54,890 bases of DNA from Chryseosolibacter histidinae (GCF_018598225.1 NZ_JAHESF010000046.1:1-54890); one strand, 5' to 3'; positions 41,064 through 50,430 are shown, counted from the stretch's first letter. Translations and numbers: made by a program. Notes: generated by a model not told the origin, from the letters alone.

Positions 41064-41103
41064 AAAAAAAGCCGCAGTATTTTGACTTACTGAGGCTTTT
41101 TTT
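41064..41103. terminator. Bidirectional intrinsic terminator
   Basis: The stem joins AAAAAGCC.CAGTA to TACTG.GGCTTTTT with one mismatch and a TTTTGACT loop. A-tract and T-tract flanks allow it to end transcription of map on the plus strand and of the small minus-strand gene at 41126. Confidence 0.9.
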
Positions 41104-41125
41104 ATGGATTTAAGGTGATGTAAAC

Positions 41126-41218
41126 TTAGTCTGCCTTCTTCCTGAAATACATCAGAAGGCTATACCATAGATATCCAATCACAAAAAGGATCATCAGAAA
41201 AAATACAGGACTCTCCAT
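41126..41218 (-). CDS. 30-residue single-span membrane protein (predicted)
   Basis: The ORF encodes MESPVFFLMILFVIGYLWYS then LLMYFRKKAD. It has a short N-terminus, one membrane span of about 22 residues and a basic cytoplasmic tail (F-R-K-K). The longer frame (from 41359) has no sensible N-terminus. A terminator lies right after it. This is a plausible micro-membrane protein. Upstream of it, 41219-41452 contains no other gene that I can support. Confidence 0.5.
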   Translation of the reverse strand: MESPVFFLMILFVIGYLWYSLLMYFRKKAD

Positions 41219-41452
41219 ACCCAATAGTTTAAGTTTCCAAATGTAACGACGGTATAAAATGTTGTACCCGTCAGATCGCTCATTGGACAGCAAATGCCGT
41301 TGAAAGGTTGGAACGTGACCTAGCGAAAAAAACGAATGTGTTTTTGTCTGTTGCAACATCCGGTCTGTTCGTCTGTGAGTTAGTCCTGTTGATCGCTATA
41401 AAGTGCAGTTTGAAGAGGTGGAGGCTTCAAAAAAAAAATTTAATTCAATTAT

Positions 41453-44338
41453 CTACCGAACCAGTTGAACCCAGCCTTTTAAAGTCTGCTGTTGTTTCTT
41501 CGGATCCATGACATCGAACGTTACGTTGGCAACGTAATAATAAACACCCGTTGAGAGCCACTGCCCGTCATTATCCCTCCCGTCCCAATTGATGTAGATG
41601 CTGCGCTCGCCTCCGCTCCTGAACGTATACACTTCCTTTCCCCAGCGGTTGAATACCTGGAAGTTGACCTTCTTCACAAAACGCTCGCATTGAGCATAAT
41701 TGTCGTAACCAGGCACGCACGACTCAGGTGTATGCTGGATCAGGGGATTGAACGGTCCATAAGCGCTGAAGTATTCGTTGCAGTCATTTCCATCCGGTGT
41801 AAATACATTGGGCAATGCAAAATAAGGACAGTTGTCATTGCAAACGATTTCACTGTATTCACTCTCGATGCCCTGGCCATCCACTGATGTCACCTTGTAA
41901 CACCTGGCGAACGAAGAAAGATTTCTGTCGACATAAGAATCACCTCTCACCTTGTCGGCGATCAGGGTGAACTCGCCATCTGGTGAAGACGAAGCATACA
42001 CCCTGAACGAATGGATCTGCTTCTCGCAAGCTACCTGCCAGTGGATCCGGTTGCTGAAATCCCTGACGAGGCATTGTGAGGCGGCAAACAGCGCATCACA
42101 ATCGATAACGTTCAGTGAAAGCGAAGGAGCGCAGGGCTTGCCATCGGCATCGGGCACCACACACACTACCTGCGAAAAATTCTCGAGCGGTTCGCGGATC
42201 GCAGCATTGCCATACACGCCGCGAGTGAGCACCCTGTAACAATATTTCTGTGTTTTGTCCAAAGGCATGTTATTATACTGTCCCCGGTCGTTATAGGCAA
42301 AGCCATTGCTGCTCTTCACGCTGTCGATGAGAATAAAATTCTGGGGGTCATCCGAGGTTCCTCTGAACACCAGGTGATACGGGAATCTCTCAGAAGTATT
42401 GAGCCACGGCACGTCGGCATTCCACGTGAGCGCTACACGGTCTGGCAGCACCCTGGGATCGAGGCGCACGGAAGAAGCCACGGCAGATGTGTCAACAGGG
42501 ATCCACGAGGCAGGGTCGGAAGTGGTATTGGAGTACAGCACGATCCTGTAATTGAAGATCCCGTTCTCCGTGTCAATGCCGTCATCAACAAATGTGGTGT
42601 CCCGGATCCTGCTCTCCGGTGTGATGCGGATAACATCGTTTCCGTCAAAACCATTTGCCCTGTAAACCGCATATTCGTAAGGGCCGGGAAACTGCGACCG
42701 GTCTATTTCAAACGGCGCATACCAGTTCACCCGCACGGCGCCATCTTCTGCGTGTGTTTTCTCCACGGTAACGTTGGTGATCACGGGAGCGTTGGCAAAA
42801 AAGGGCGGGAGGCATATGTCCCTTGAGACATAGCTCTCGCCGCCCATAGGGAGAGGGAAAACAGCTACTAACCTGTAACAATAGGCCGCTCCCGGAGCAA
42901 GACCTTTCCCGTTGTTGGTGTCGGTAAAACGGGTCACCGGCTGACTGCTATCCGGATCTTTCAATCCCACTGTTGCCACCAGCGAATAACCGAGATCGGG
43001 CATGCCGGTCTCGCAATGTGAAGGCAGATAAGGATCGCCTTCGATCTTTCGCCACACCTGCATCTGGCTTGCATTGCTGCAAACGTATTCGTCCCACTGC
43101 AGCGTAGCCGAGCGTTTGTCGTGATCGGACCGTGCGTCTCTCCAGTTGGGTGGCGGCGCAACAACTTTTATCCTCCACGTTTTAAACGTCACGAGCTTCG
43201 GTCCCCGCGGCGGATTGTCAGTGATCTTGAACACCACATGGTAATATTGATCCCTCACGTGCTCACAGGAAGTGCTCCATTCAAACGAAAGCCTGGCAGG
43301 CGGTGCTGACGGCTGAAACTTAGGAGGCCGGGGATCGAAGGTGGCGGGCGACACCAACACCCTCAGTGCTTCAGAGTGCACCTCGATGAGCACAGGATGA
43401 TTCTCAGGATCGGTTCCAAAAATAGTTTCCCGCAAGGTAGTACCTGCTATCACACAAGTGTCGTTGGGGATGATGAGGTCAGGGCGTGTGTTGTTACAAT
43501 CCTCCACAACGATCTGCATGTCGCGTGTCACATAGCCTATACGATGCCAGTTACCAGATTTGTCTTTCGCCCATTCGATGATCCTGAAAGCGATGTTGTA
43601 CTCACCTGCCGCTCCGGGCGCATCCCACTTGAGGTCACCGGTCGACGGATTGATCGAGAAAGACGGGATGCCGTTGTTGGTTTCGTTCCCGTTTTCATAG
43701 TTAAGATAGAATCTTCTGTCCGTAGGATCACGGTAGGAAGCCACGGGTGTCTCGCGCCCAAACATGGGTACAACCAGCTCATAGGAAAGGCTGTCGCCTC
43801 CATCGAGGTCTGACGCCGCGGGATTATGAAAGAATGCCACACCCACACACGCCCTGTCTATGGGCGGCGCTTCCAGCACGGGCAGGTATTTATTACACGA
43901 TAGCGATGGGTCGACCAGGAACTCTGTTTGAACCACAAAAAGAATGGCATCGGAATTCCCGTCATTGAGGTTCACGATGTGATCGTTTCTGAAAGGTTCC
44001 GAATAACTGACAAGGTATACGCCGGGCGCGGGATAAACGTGGTTGATCTTGTAGATCACCATGCCCATATTCCGGCCCAGGTCAGGCCGTGGTTTGGTGA
44101 CCTGCGGCGGTATCAGCATGCGCGTTCCATCTCCGAAATCGAGCCAGTCTTCAGGCCCGCCGACCACCACACCTGATTCCGTATCAAGATAGGCAGTGAA
44201 GGTGATCTCGAAGGTGAGCGATGAACAACTTACTCTTTGGATGGTTATTTCCCCCGCGCGAAGATGAGATGCCCGGGTAGCAGTGAAGAGCATCAGTCCT
44301 GACAACAGCAGGAACAGAAAGGGGATTTTTTTTGGCAT
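41453..44338 (-). CDS. Large secreted FN3/PKD-like protein with gliding-type (type B) T9SS C-terminus
   Basis: The 961-residue protein has a signal peptide (T-A-T-R-A-S-H-L-R-A-G-E), a PKD-like region with D-F-G-D-G-T (about 25-150), a cadherin/Ig-like part, and at least four FN3-like domains (about 400-860) with Y-C-Y-R-L/V-x repeats. It ends in a CHU_C-type domain: A-L-P-N-V-F-T-P-D-G-N-D-x-x-N-E-Y-F, F-N-R-W-G-K-E-V-Y, G-Q-W-L-S-T-G-V-Y-Y-Y-V, G-W-V-Q-L-V-R. That C-terminus sends proteins through the type 9 secretion system. The FN3 modules point to cell-surface adhesion. The gene is alone on its strand. Confidence 0.88.
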   Translation of the reverse strand: MPKKIPFLFLLLSGLMLFTATRASHLRAGEITIQRVSCSSLTFEITFTAYLDTESGVVVGGPEDWLDFGDGTRMLIPPQVTKPRPDLGRNMGMVIYKINHVYPAPGVYLVSYSEPFRNDHIVNLNDGNSDAILFVVQTEFLVDPSLSCNKYLPVLEAPPIDRACVGVAFFHNPAASDLDGGDSLSYELVVPMFGRETPVASYRDPTDRRFYLNYENGNETNNGIPSFSINPSTGDLKWDAPGAAGEYNIAFRIIEWAKDKSGNWHRIGYVTRDMQIVVEDCNNTRPDLIIPNDTCVIAGTTLRETIFGTDPENHPVLIEVHSEALRVLVSPATFDPRPPKFQPSAPPARLSFEWSTSCEHVRDQYYHVVFKITDNPPRGPKLVTFKTWRIKVVAPPPNWRDARSDHDKRSATLQWDEYVCSNASQMQVWRKIEGDPYLPSHCETGMPDLGYSLVATVGLKDPDSSQPVTRFTDTNNGKGLAPGAAYCYRLVAVFPLPMGGESYVSRDICLPPFFANAPVITNVTVEKTHAEDGAVRVNWYAPFEIDRSQFPGPYEYAVYRANGFDGNDVIRITPESRIRDTTFVDDGIDTENGIFNYRIVLYSNTTSDPASWIPVDTSAVASSVRLDPRVLPDRVALTWNADVPWLNTSERFPYHLVFRGTSDDPQNFILIDSVKSSNGFAYNDRGQYNNMPLDKTQKYCYRVLTRGVYGNAAIREPLENFSQVVCVVPDADGKPCAPSLSLNVIDCDALFAASQCLVRDFSNRIHWQVACEKQIHSFRVYASSSPDGEFTLIADKVRGDSYVDRNLSSFARCYKVTSVDGQGIESEYSEIVCNDNCPYFALPNVFTPDGNDCNEYFSAYGPFNPLIQHTPESCVPGYDNYAQCERFVKKVNFQVFNRWGKEVYTFRSGGERSIYINWDGRDNDGQWLSTGVYYYVANVTFDVMDPKKQQQTLKGWVQLVR

Positions 44339-44339
44339 A

Positions 44340-44529
44340 GTCAGTCGATTGGTTTAGGTATGAGACGACCATGGCCCACAAAAATAATTTTGCAGGTCAG
44401 CTTACATTACTGATAACTGTTGCTCGTTGGCATTTATTATACCAGGATAGAAAAGATTTGACCAGGATTAGCAGGATTTTGGGATTTTTCAGGATTGGTG
44501 GGAAGGAACTTTATAATGTTCGATGCCTT
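44340..44529. repeat. Intergenic region with CAGGATT repeats
   Basis: Between about 44440 and 44510 the units ACCAGGAT, CAGGATT and CAGGATTTTGGGATTTTTCAGG recur. They share their core with the AACAGGATT run at 45596-45633. No gene is seen in this stretch. Confidence 0.45.
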
Positions 44530-45546
44530 TCAACGCCCGCATAGCTTGGTGTACTCGGCCTGCGTAATGTCAGCATGTGTCATTGCCTTATGATAGTAGG
44601 CACAAGCCCGCTCTTTCTCCCCTTTGAGAAAAAAAGCTTCGCCGAGGAAAAAATTGATCCGGTCTACGGAGGCATCCATTTGTTCGGCCCTTTCGAGCAG
44701 CCTGATGGCCGATGCGGCATCTTTTACCTTTAAATAATAGATGCCTTTGTTACGGTATGCCCAGGCGTTGTAGGGATCTTCGCTGATGCTATGGTCGATA
44801 TCTGTCAGCGCGCTGGTCAGGTCGTTCTTTAAAAGGTGGAGATAACCACGGTTGTTGATAAAGTAGGCGTCGCTGGGTTTGAGCTCCAGTGCCTTGTTGA
44901 TCCACACCATGGCCTGGTCGTAGTCACCTTGCTCCATGGCAATAAGCGAAAGTGTGTTGAAGGCGTTGGGCTCTTTATCTTCGAGCTTCAGCGCCTGGTC
45001 GATAGACCTGCGGGCCGAATCGTATTTCTTCTCATAATAGTAGACGGTGCCCAGGTTCACCAGCGCGCTGGCGTTTGATGCATCCCGGCGTAGTGCTTCG
45101 TGAAAAGAACGGGCCGCTTTGTCATAGTCATGCATCTTGGTATAGATCAGTCCGCGTGAAAAAAATACAGGCACAGTATCGCCATGATGCCGGTCATACA
45201 TGTCGAGGTCGGCCAGCGCAGCACCGGCATTGTTGAGCTCATACTGTGTGTTGGACCGGTTCAGGTACACCTCATAAAAATCGGGGCGGCAATCCAGCGC
45301 CTTGTTGTAATATTCCAGCGCTGTGCCAAAGTCGCCCTCCTTATGATAGATCGTGCCCAGGTTATTCCAGGCATCGGCGAAGCATGAATCGATGCGCAAA
45401 GCTTCATGGTAGTATCGCTTGGCCTCCTGGAAGCTCCGCGTGGTCACCTTGTCATTGCCCAGCAACAGAAATCGCTGCAGCTTGGTCTCTTTACTGTCTC
45501 CACAAGCCGCCAGTGCCAGCAGCAAGAGCAAATGCCAGTTCTTCAT
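44530..45546 (-). CDS. TPR-repeat lipoprotein
   Basis: The 338-residue protein has a lipoprotein signal with Cys15 (L-A-A-C-G-D-S-K-E). Eight or more tetratricopeptide repeats with the usual W/A-x-x-x-G/A-x-x-x-Y/F pattern follow, for example A-W-N-N-L-G-T-I-Y-H-K-E-G-D-F-G-T-A-L-E-Y-Y-N-K-A-L (about 60-90) and A-F-N-T-L-S-L-I-A-M-E-Q-G-D-Y. TPR arrays bind partner proteins, and the lipid anchor puts this one in the periplasm or at the surface. No catalytic part is present. It is divergent from the his operon; the 290-base gap between them holds repeats and the his leader. Confidence 0.9.
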   Translation of the reverse strand: MKNWHLLLLLALAACGDSKETKLQRFLLLGNDKVTTRSFQEAKRYYHEALRIDSCFADAWNNLGTIYHKEGDFGTALEYYNKALDCRPDFYEVYLNRSNTQYELNNAGAALADLDMYDRHHGDTVPVFFSRGLIYTKMHDYDKAARSFHEALRRDASNASALVNLGTVYYYEKKYDSARRSIDQALKLEDKEPNAFNTLSLIAMEQGDYDQAMVWINKALELKPSDAYFINNRGYLHLLKNDLTSALTDIDHSISEDPYNAWAYRNKGIYYLKVKDAASAIRLLERAEQMDASVDRINFFLGEAFFLKGEKERACAYYHKAMTHADITQAEYTKLCGR

Positions 45547-45595
45547 ATGTTTCGGGTTACGGCAAAACTAAATTGTCAATGATCAATGTGCAAAT

Positions 45596-45690
45596 CAATA
45601 ACAGGATTAACAGGATTAACAGGATTCACTGGATTAAGTGTCCAGGTATTCAAATCCTGTCTATCCCGAGAATCCTTTCATTCTGGTCAT
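45596..45690. repeat. AACAGGATT tandem/inverted repeat
   Basis: Three consecutive AACAGGATT units, then CACTGGATT, are mirrored by AATCCTGTC and AATCCTTTC downstream. Together they form an imperfect inverted repeat about 95 bases long. It sits between the TPR gene promoter side and the his leader. Confidence 0.6.
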
Positions 45691-45833
45691 CCTTCGATGC
45701 TGGCACCAAACTACCGTTCGGTGAGCTTTTACAGGGCCGCCTGCCGCTCAATTTTTTACCAGATTTATCGTGTTTAACAGCGGGAAATTTTGAGTTATCA
45801 GAACATTTTTTGTTATTGCACCCGCATTCAGAT

Positions 45834-45911
45834 ATGAATATAACGCTCAACATTAGCCTGCACCACCATCATCATGTTACCCACACGATGCGTGGCAAGG
45901 TATTATTTTGA
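45834..45911 (+). CDS. hisL: Histidine operon leader peptide
   Basis: A 25-residue ORF reads MNITLNISLHHHHHVTHTMR then GKVLF. Five consecutive His codons (45861-45875) and one more His shortly after are the classic mark of a his attenuator. It lies 74 bases upstream of hisG on the same strand, with a terminator in between. A stalled ribosome at the His codons would cover the 5' arm of hairpin 45881-45895. Longer frames through this stretch are open but do not look like protein. Histidyl-tRNA level is thus the predicted signal. Confidence 0.9.
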   Translation: MNITLNISLHHHHHVTHTMRGKVLF

Positions 45912-45946
45912 GTTTTTAATAACTAAAATATCAGGGGCTTGTCACG
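45881..45946 (+). promoter_or_regulatory. his attenuator: competing leader hairpins
   Basis: Hairpin 1 pairs 45881-45886 (CCACAC) with 45890-45895 (GCGTGG), one mismatch, and holds part of the sequence CGTGGCAAG (45891-45899). The same CGTGGCAAG can instead pair over 9 bp (one G-U) with CTTGTCACG (45938-45946), the 5' arm of the terminator. Hence free hairpin 1 favours termination, and its blocking by a stalled ribosome favours antitermination. Confidence 0.75.
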
Positions 45947-45962
45947 TGTGGCAAGCCTTTTT
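45936..45962 (+). terminator. his operon attenuator terminator
   Basis: The stem GGCTTG(T)CA...TG(G)CAAGCC with a short CGTG loop is followed directly by TTTTT. It is 24 bases upstream of the hisG start and 24 bases past the leader peptide stop. Confidence 0.9.
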
Positions 45963-45985
45963 CATTTTAAACGGTTTAGCAGCTT

Positions 45986-46846
45986 ATGCAGACATTACTT
46001 AGAATCGCCATTCAGAAATCGGGTCGCCTCCAGGAAGGATCGCTGGAGCTTTTAAGGGAAAGCGGACTGTCGTTCAGCAACGGAAAAGATCAGCTGAAAA
46101 CACAAGCCCGTAATTTTCCTGTGGAAGTATTATTCCTCCGCGACGATGACATTCCCCAGTACATCGAAGACAAGGTGGCCGACGTGGGCATTGTAGGAGA
46201 GAACATCTTCGTTGAAAAACAAAAGAAGAACCAGTTGATCCGCAAGCTGGATTTTGCAAAATGCCGCCTCTCCATCGCCGTGCCCAAAACCGACGACTAC
46301 AAAAGTGTTCAATGGCTGCAGGGAAAAAACATCGCCACGTCGTATCCCAACATCGTCAAAAGTTTTCTGAAGAAAAACAATGTCGAAGCCGGCATCCACG
46401 AGATCAGCGGATCGGTGGAGATCGCCCCGGGCATTGGCCTGGCCGACGCCATCTGCGATATCGTGAGCACCGGCAGCACATTGCTGAGCAATGGCCTGAA
46501 AGAAGTGGAAACCGTAATGCAGTCTGAGGCCGTCATCATCGCCACACCCGAGCTGGAGCGGGCCAAGCAGGAGATCCTTGACAAGCTCCTGTTCAGGATC
46601 GAAGCCGTGAAGAAAGCCAAGAACAACAAATATATTTTATTAAACTGCCCCAATGATGCCATTGAAGGTATCACGTCGGTAATCCCCGGCATGAAGAGTC
46701 CAACCATCATTCCCCTGAAACGCGAAGGCTGGAGCTCCCTGCATTCTGTGGTGGATGAGAACGACTTCTGGGAAAAGATTGACCAGCTCAAAGCTTTCGG
46801 CGCCGAAGGGATCCTGGTGGTGCCCATCGAAAAAATGATCATGTAA
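45986..46846 (+). CDS. hisG: ATP phosphoribosyltransferase, long form
   Basis: First enzyme of histidine synthesis: ATP + PRPP give phosphoribosyl-ATP. The 286 residues contain the two catalytic lobes and a C-terminal HisG_C domain (about 213-286, S-V-V-D-E-N-D-F-W-E-K-I-D-Q-L-K-A-F-G-A-E-G-I-L-V-V-P-I-E). The long form is self-regulated by histidine binding to this domain and needs no HisZ. The PRPP loop is D-I-V-S-T-G-S-T-L, preceded by G-L-A-D-A-I-C. It is the first gene of the operon behind the attenuator, so histidine acts on both transcription and activity. Confidence 0.96.
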   Translation: MQTLLRIAIQKSGRLQEGSLELLRESGLSFSNGKDQLKTQARNFPVEVLFLRDDDIPQYIEDKVADVGIVGENIFVEKQKKNQLIRKLDFAKCRLSIAVPKTDDYKSVQWLQGKNIATSYPNIVKSFLKKNNVEAGIHEISGSVEIAPGIGLADAICDIVSTGSTLLSNGLKEVETVMQSEAVIIATPELERAKQEILDKLLFRIEAVKKAKNNKYILLNCPNDAIEGITSVIPGMKSPTIIPLKREGWSSLHSVVDENDFWEKIDQLKAFGAEGILVVPIEKMIM

Positions 46847-46887
46847 ATTCTTTAATAACCACATTTGTAAATTCAAAAGGCAGAGCC

Positions 46888-48177
46888 ATGAAGATATACA
46901 CCAATCCGTCTGCAGAAACGTGGAAAGAGCTTGTACAACGGCCACAGATCGAGCTCAGCTTTCTGGAAAGCTCCGTGCGCAACATCATCAACCGCGTGAG
47001 AAAGTCGGGCGACCAGGCCATCCGCGAGCTCACCCTTCAGTTCGACAAGGTGTCCGTGCAAGCGCTGCAAGTGACTCCTGCCGAGATCGCTGAAGCAGAA
47101 AAGAGCTTGTCAGAAGATCTTAAAAAAGCTATCCGGACCGCTGCGGCCAACATCGAAAAATTCCACGCGGCACAAAAACGCGATGTGGTGGAGCTTGAAA
47201 CAACGCCGGGCGTGCGTTGCTGGCGCAAAGGTGTTCCCATCAGCAAGGTCGGTATTTATATTCCGGGAGGATCGGCCCCGCTTTTTTCAACGGTGCTTAT
47301 GCTGGGCATTCCTGCAAAGCTTGCCGCCTGCGAAGAGGTGATCCTCTGCACACCGCCTGACAAGAATGGAAAGATCAATGCGGCCATCCTGTTCGCCGCA
47401 CAACTGGTAGGCGTTACAAAGATCTTCAAGGCCGGTGGCGCGCAAGCTATTGCAGCGCTCGCTTATGGAACGGAGACCATTCCCGCCGTGTACAAGATCT
47501 TCGGGCCGGGAAATCAATACGTGACGAAAGCCAAACAGATCGTTACCGAAGACGGTGTTGCCATCGATATGCCCGCCGGCCCTTCAGAAGTGCTCGTGAT
47601 GGCAGACGAGACCGCCAACCCGAAGTTTGTAGCGGCAGACCTTCTCTCACAAGCAGAGCACGGAGAAGACAGCCAGGTGATGCTGGTGCTGCTGAATGAA
47701 AACCTCCTCAAGCCCATCCAGGAAGAGATCGCCGCGCAGCTGAGCAAGCTGCCCCGTAAAGCCATCGCAGAAAGAGCCCTTGCCGCCAGCAGCGTGGTGA
47801 GCTTTGCCGACCGCAAAACAGCCGTCAGCTTTGTCAACGCTTACGCGCCCGAACACCTCATCATCAATCTGAAAGATACCGACACCGTAGCCGCGCAGAT
47901 CGTGAACGCCGGTTCTGTGTTCCTCGGCAACTTTTCACCCGAAGCCATCGGCGACTATGCGTCGGGCACCAACCACACCCTGCCCACCAACGGTTATGCG
48001 AAAGCGTACGCCGGTGTATCACTCGAAAGTTTTATGAAGTACATTACGTTCCAGCAGCTCACCGCGGAAGGGATCCGGAATTTAGGACCCAGCGTTGAGC
48101 AGATGGCTGAAGCCGAGCAGCTCATTGGTCACAAAATGGCTGTACGCGTTCGCCTGGAGCAGTTAAGCACAAACTAA
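46888..48177 (+). CDS. hisD: Histidinol dehydrogenase
   Basis: The zinc enzyme carries out the last two oxidations from L-histidinol to histidine with NAD. The 429-residue protein has the family length and order: P-G-G-S-A-P-L-F-S-T-V near 130, F-K-A-G-G-A-Q-A-I-A-A-L-A-Y-G-T, I-F-G-P-G-N-Q-Y-V-T-K-A-K, D-M-P-A-G-P-S-E-V-L-V, the zinc/catalytic segment D-L-L-S-Q-A-E-H-G-E-D-S-Q, the catalytic pair in Y-A-P-E-H-L, and G-N-F-S-P-E-A-I-G-D-Y-A-S-G-T-N-H-T-L-P-T. It follows hisG with a 41-base gap and is 6 bases from hisC. Confidence 0.96.
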   Translation: MKIYTNPSAETWKELVQRPQIELSFLESSVRNIINRVRKSGDQAIRELTLQFDKVSVQALQVTPAEIAEAEKSLSEDLKKAIRTAAANIEKFHAAQKRDVVELETTPGVRCWRKGVPISKVGIYIPGGSAPLFSTVLMLGIPAKLAACEEVILCTPPDKNGKINAAILFAAQLVGVTKIFKAGGAQAIAALAYGTETIPAVYKIFGPGNQYVTKAKQIVTEDGVAIDMPAGPSEVLVMADETANPKFVAADLLSQAEHGEDSQVMLVLLNENLLKPIQEEIAAQLSKLPRKAIAERALAASSVVSFADRKTAVSFVNAYAPEHLIINLKDTDTVAAQIVNAGSVFLGNFSPEAIGDYASGTNHTLPTNGYAKAYAGVSLESFMKYITFQQLTAEGIRNLGPSVEQMAEAEQLIGHKMAVRVRLEQLSTN

Positions 48178-48183
48178 GACACC

Positions 48184-49236
48184 ATGACAAAACGATCTAA
48201 ATCTTTTATCGACATCAATACACTGGTGAGAAAGAACATCCTCACCCTGAAACCTTACTCCTCTGCCCGCGACGAGTTCAAAGGTGAAGCGGAGGTTTTC
48301 CTCGACGCCAATGAAAACCCCTACCCCTCACCCTATAACCGCTACCCCGACCCGCTGCAGCGCTCCGTGAAAGCAAAGCTGGCCGAGGCGAAGGGCGTTG
48401 ATCCCGCGAACATATTCCTCGGCAACGGCAGCGACGAAGCCATCGACCTCCTGATCAGGGCATTCTGCGAACCGTACCAGGATTCGATACTGATCACAGA
48501 TCCCACCTATGGCATGTACTCCGTCTGCGCCGAAGTGAATGGCGTCAATGTACAACAGGTGGTGCTCACACCCGACTTCGACCTCGACCTCGAAGCGCTC
48601 CCTAAAACTTTCGATGCGTCAACCAAGATCCTCTTTCTCTGCAGCCCCAATAATCCCACGGGCAACCTGCTCAGCCGCGACAAGATCATGGAGGTGCTCA
48701 AACGTTTCTACGGCCTGGTGGTGATAGACGAAGCCTACATCGACTTCGCCAAAAGCAAGAGTTTTGTGCACGAGCTTGCCAAATACCCGCACCTGGTGGT
48801 GTTGCAAACTTTCTCAAAAGCCTGGGGCCTCGCCGGCCTTCGCCTGGGAATGTGCTTTGCATCGCCGGAGATCATTCACATCCTGAACAAGATCAAGTAT
48901 CCGTATAACGTGAACATCCGCACGCAGGACCTCGCGCTCGATGCGCTGGATAACGCCTACCGGAAAGACATCTGGGTGGATGAGATCCTCACGCAGCGCG
49001 ACAAGCTTGTGAAGGCGCTGAGGTCTTTGAAGATCGTTGACAAGGTGTTTCACTCCGATGCCAACTTTGTACTGGTGCGCGTCAAAGATGCTCCCTTCAC
49101 GTATCAATACCTGACCGATAACAAGATCATCGTCCGGGATCGCTCGCGGGTTACGCTGTGCTACAACTGTATTCGCATCACGGTAGGAACTCCTGAAGAA
49201 AACGACAAACTCATCGAGGCACTTAAAAAATTATGA
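48184..49236 (+). CDS. hisC: Histidinol-phosphate aminotransferase
   Basis: The PLP enzyme converts imidazole-acetol phosphate to L-histidinol phosphate. The 350-residue fold-type I aminotransferase shows [42 protein letters not shown] and the PLP-lysine motif [14 protein letters not shown] (Lys near 216). The C-terminal R-I-T-V-G-T is the substrate-carboxylate Arg site. Its stop overlaps the hisB start (4 bases), giving translational coupling. Confidence 0.95.
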   Translation: MTKRSKSFIDINTLVRKNILTLKPYSSARDEFKGEAEVFLDANENPYPSPYNRYPDPLQRSVKAKLAEAKGVDPANIFLGNGSDEAIDLLIRAFCEPYQDSILITDPTYGMYSVCAEVNGVNVQQVVLTPDFDLDLEALPKTFDASTKILFLCSPNNPTGNLLSRDKIMEVLKRFYGLVVIDEAYIDFAKSKSFVHELAKYPHLVVLQTFSKAWGLAGLRLGMCFASPEIIHILNKIKYPYNVNIRTQDLALDALDNAYRKDIWVDEILTQRDKLVKALRSLKIVDKVFHSDANFVLVRVKDAPFTYQYLTDNKIIVRDRSRVTLCYNCIRITVGTPEENDKLIEALKKL

Positions 49237-50348
49237 AAAAAGTATTGTTCATCGACCGCGACGGAACTCTTATCATTGAACCTCCCGATCAGCAGATCGA
49301 CAGCCTTGAAAAGCTGGAGTTCTATCCGGGTATATTCACCTGGCTCGGCAAGATCGTGCGCGAATCGGATTATGAGCTTGTGATGGTCACCAACCAGGAC
49401 GGCCTTGGCACCGAGAGCTTCCCCGAAGACACCTTCTGGCCGGCGCATGAGAAGATGCTGAAAGCCTTTGAGAACGAAGGCATCCGGTTCTCACGGATCC
49501 TGATAGACCGCTCTTTTGCACACGAGAATAAACCCACGCGAAAACCCGGCATCGGCATGCTCACCGATTTCCTTACGGGATCGTATGACCTGAAAAATTC
49601 TTACGTGATCGGCGACCGTGTCACTGATATTCAGCTCGCCCACAACATCGGTGCAAAAGGTATCCTGATCAACAGCGGAAGCCTCGCTCCGAAAGTGAAA
49701 GAGGCAGGGCTGGAAGCATGCTGCGCGCTGACGTCGGCAAGCTGGGAAGCAGTTTATAAACTCGTGAGCCAGCCCGAAAGAAAAGCGTCTGTGACCCGTA
49801 CTACCAAAGAAACGGACATCAGCATCAACATCAATCTTGACGGGAACGGGAAGTCGTCCATCACAACAGGCCTCGGTTTCTTCGATCACATGCTCGATCA
49901 ATTGTCAAGACATGGCAACATCGATCTCGAAATAAAAGTGAAAGGCGACCTGCACATCGATGAGCACCATACCATTGAAGATACGGCGCTGGCACTGGGT
50001 GAAGCGTTCCTGAAAGCGCTGGGGGATAAACGTGGCATCGAGCGTTACGGCTTCTGCCTGCCGATGGATGACTGCCTCGCGCAGGTGGCCCTTGACTTTG
50101 GCGGAAGGCCATGGCTGGTATGGGAAGCCGAATTCAAACGCGAGAAGATCGGAGAAATGCCGACCGAGATGTTCTACCATTTCTTCAAATCGTTCTCAGA
50201 CACCTCGAAGAGCAACCTGAACATCAAGGCCGAAGGAACCAACGAGCACCACAAGATAGAAGCGATCTTCAAAGCTTTCGCGAAAGCGATAAAAGTTGCA
50301 GTGAAGCGAGAAGGGAATCAGTTGCCAAGTACCAAGGGAGTGTTATGA
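49233..50348 (+). CDS. hisB: Bifunctional histidinol-phosphatase / imidazoleglycerol-phosphate dehydratase
   Basis: The protein carries out two steps of the pathway. Residues 1-165 form a HAD-type phosphatase (F-I-D-R-D-G-T-L-I with nucleophile D8 and D10, [17 protein letters not shown], and V-I-G-D-R-V-T-D). Residues 185-371 are the dehydratase, with metal-binding [27 protein letters not shown] and N-E-H-H-K-I-E-A. The Cys-rich zinc loop of the E. coli phosphatase domain is absent: the equivalent segment reads [15 protein letters not shown]. It overlaps hisC by 4 bases. Confidence 0.95.
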   Translation: MKKVLFIDRDGTLIIEPPDQQIDSLEKLEFYPGIFTWLGKIVRESDYELVMVTNQDGLGTESFPEDTFWPAHEKMLKAFENEGIRFSRILIDRSFAHENKPTRKPGIGMLTDFLTGSYDLKNSYVIGDRVTDIQLAHNIGAKGILINSGSLAPKVKEAGLEACCALTSASWEAVYKLVSQPERKASVTRTTKETDISININLDGNGKSSITTGLGFFDHMLDQLSRHGNIDLEIKVKGDLHIDEHHTIEDTALALGEAFLKALGDKRGIERYGFCLPMDDCLAQVALDFGGRPWLVWEAEFKREKIGEMPTEMFYHFFKSFSDTSKSNLNIKAEGTNEHHKIEAIFKAFAKAIKVAVKREGNQLPSTKGVL

Positions 50349-50364
50349 TACAAAGTGAGTCCTT

Positions 50365-50430
50365 TATTTCCCGCAGATCGCGCTGATCAACGCAGAAAAA
50401 GATCTGCGACTATCTGCGGAATCTGCGGGA
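50365..50430. repeat. CCGCAGAT hairpin repeat between hisB and hisH
   Basis: TTCCCGCAGAT at the left pairs with ATCTGCGGAATCTGCGGGAA at the right, and an internal AACGCAGA...TCTGCG pair reinforces the structure. The repeat lies inside the operon and is the only sizeable gap (104 bases) between his genes. It may act as an mRNA processing or stability site, or be a simple insertion. Confidence 0.75.

Noticed and set aside
45246-45833. Long open frame in phase with the his leader peptide
   Set aside because: It runs through the 5' end of the TPR gene on the other strand and through repeats, with Pro/Ser/Arg-rich random content; only the last 25 codons make sense as a leader peptide.
44340-45985. 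tRNA or other RNA gene in the TPR-his interval
   Set aside because: No cloverleaf or conserved T-loop (GGTTCGA-like) was found; the inverted repeats are explained by the CAGGATT units and by the attenuator.
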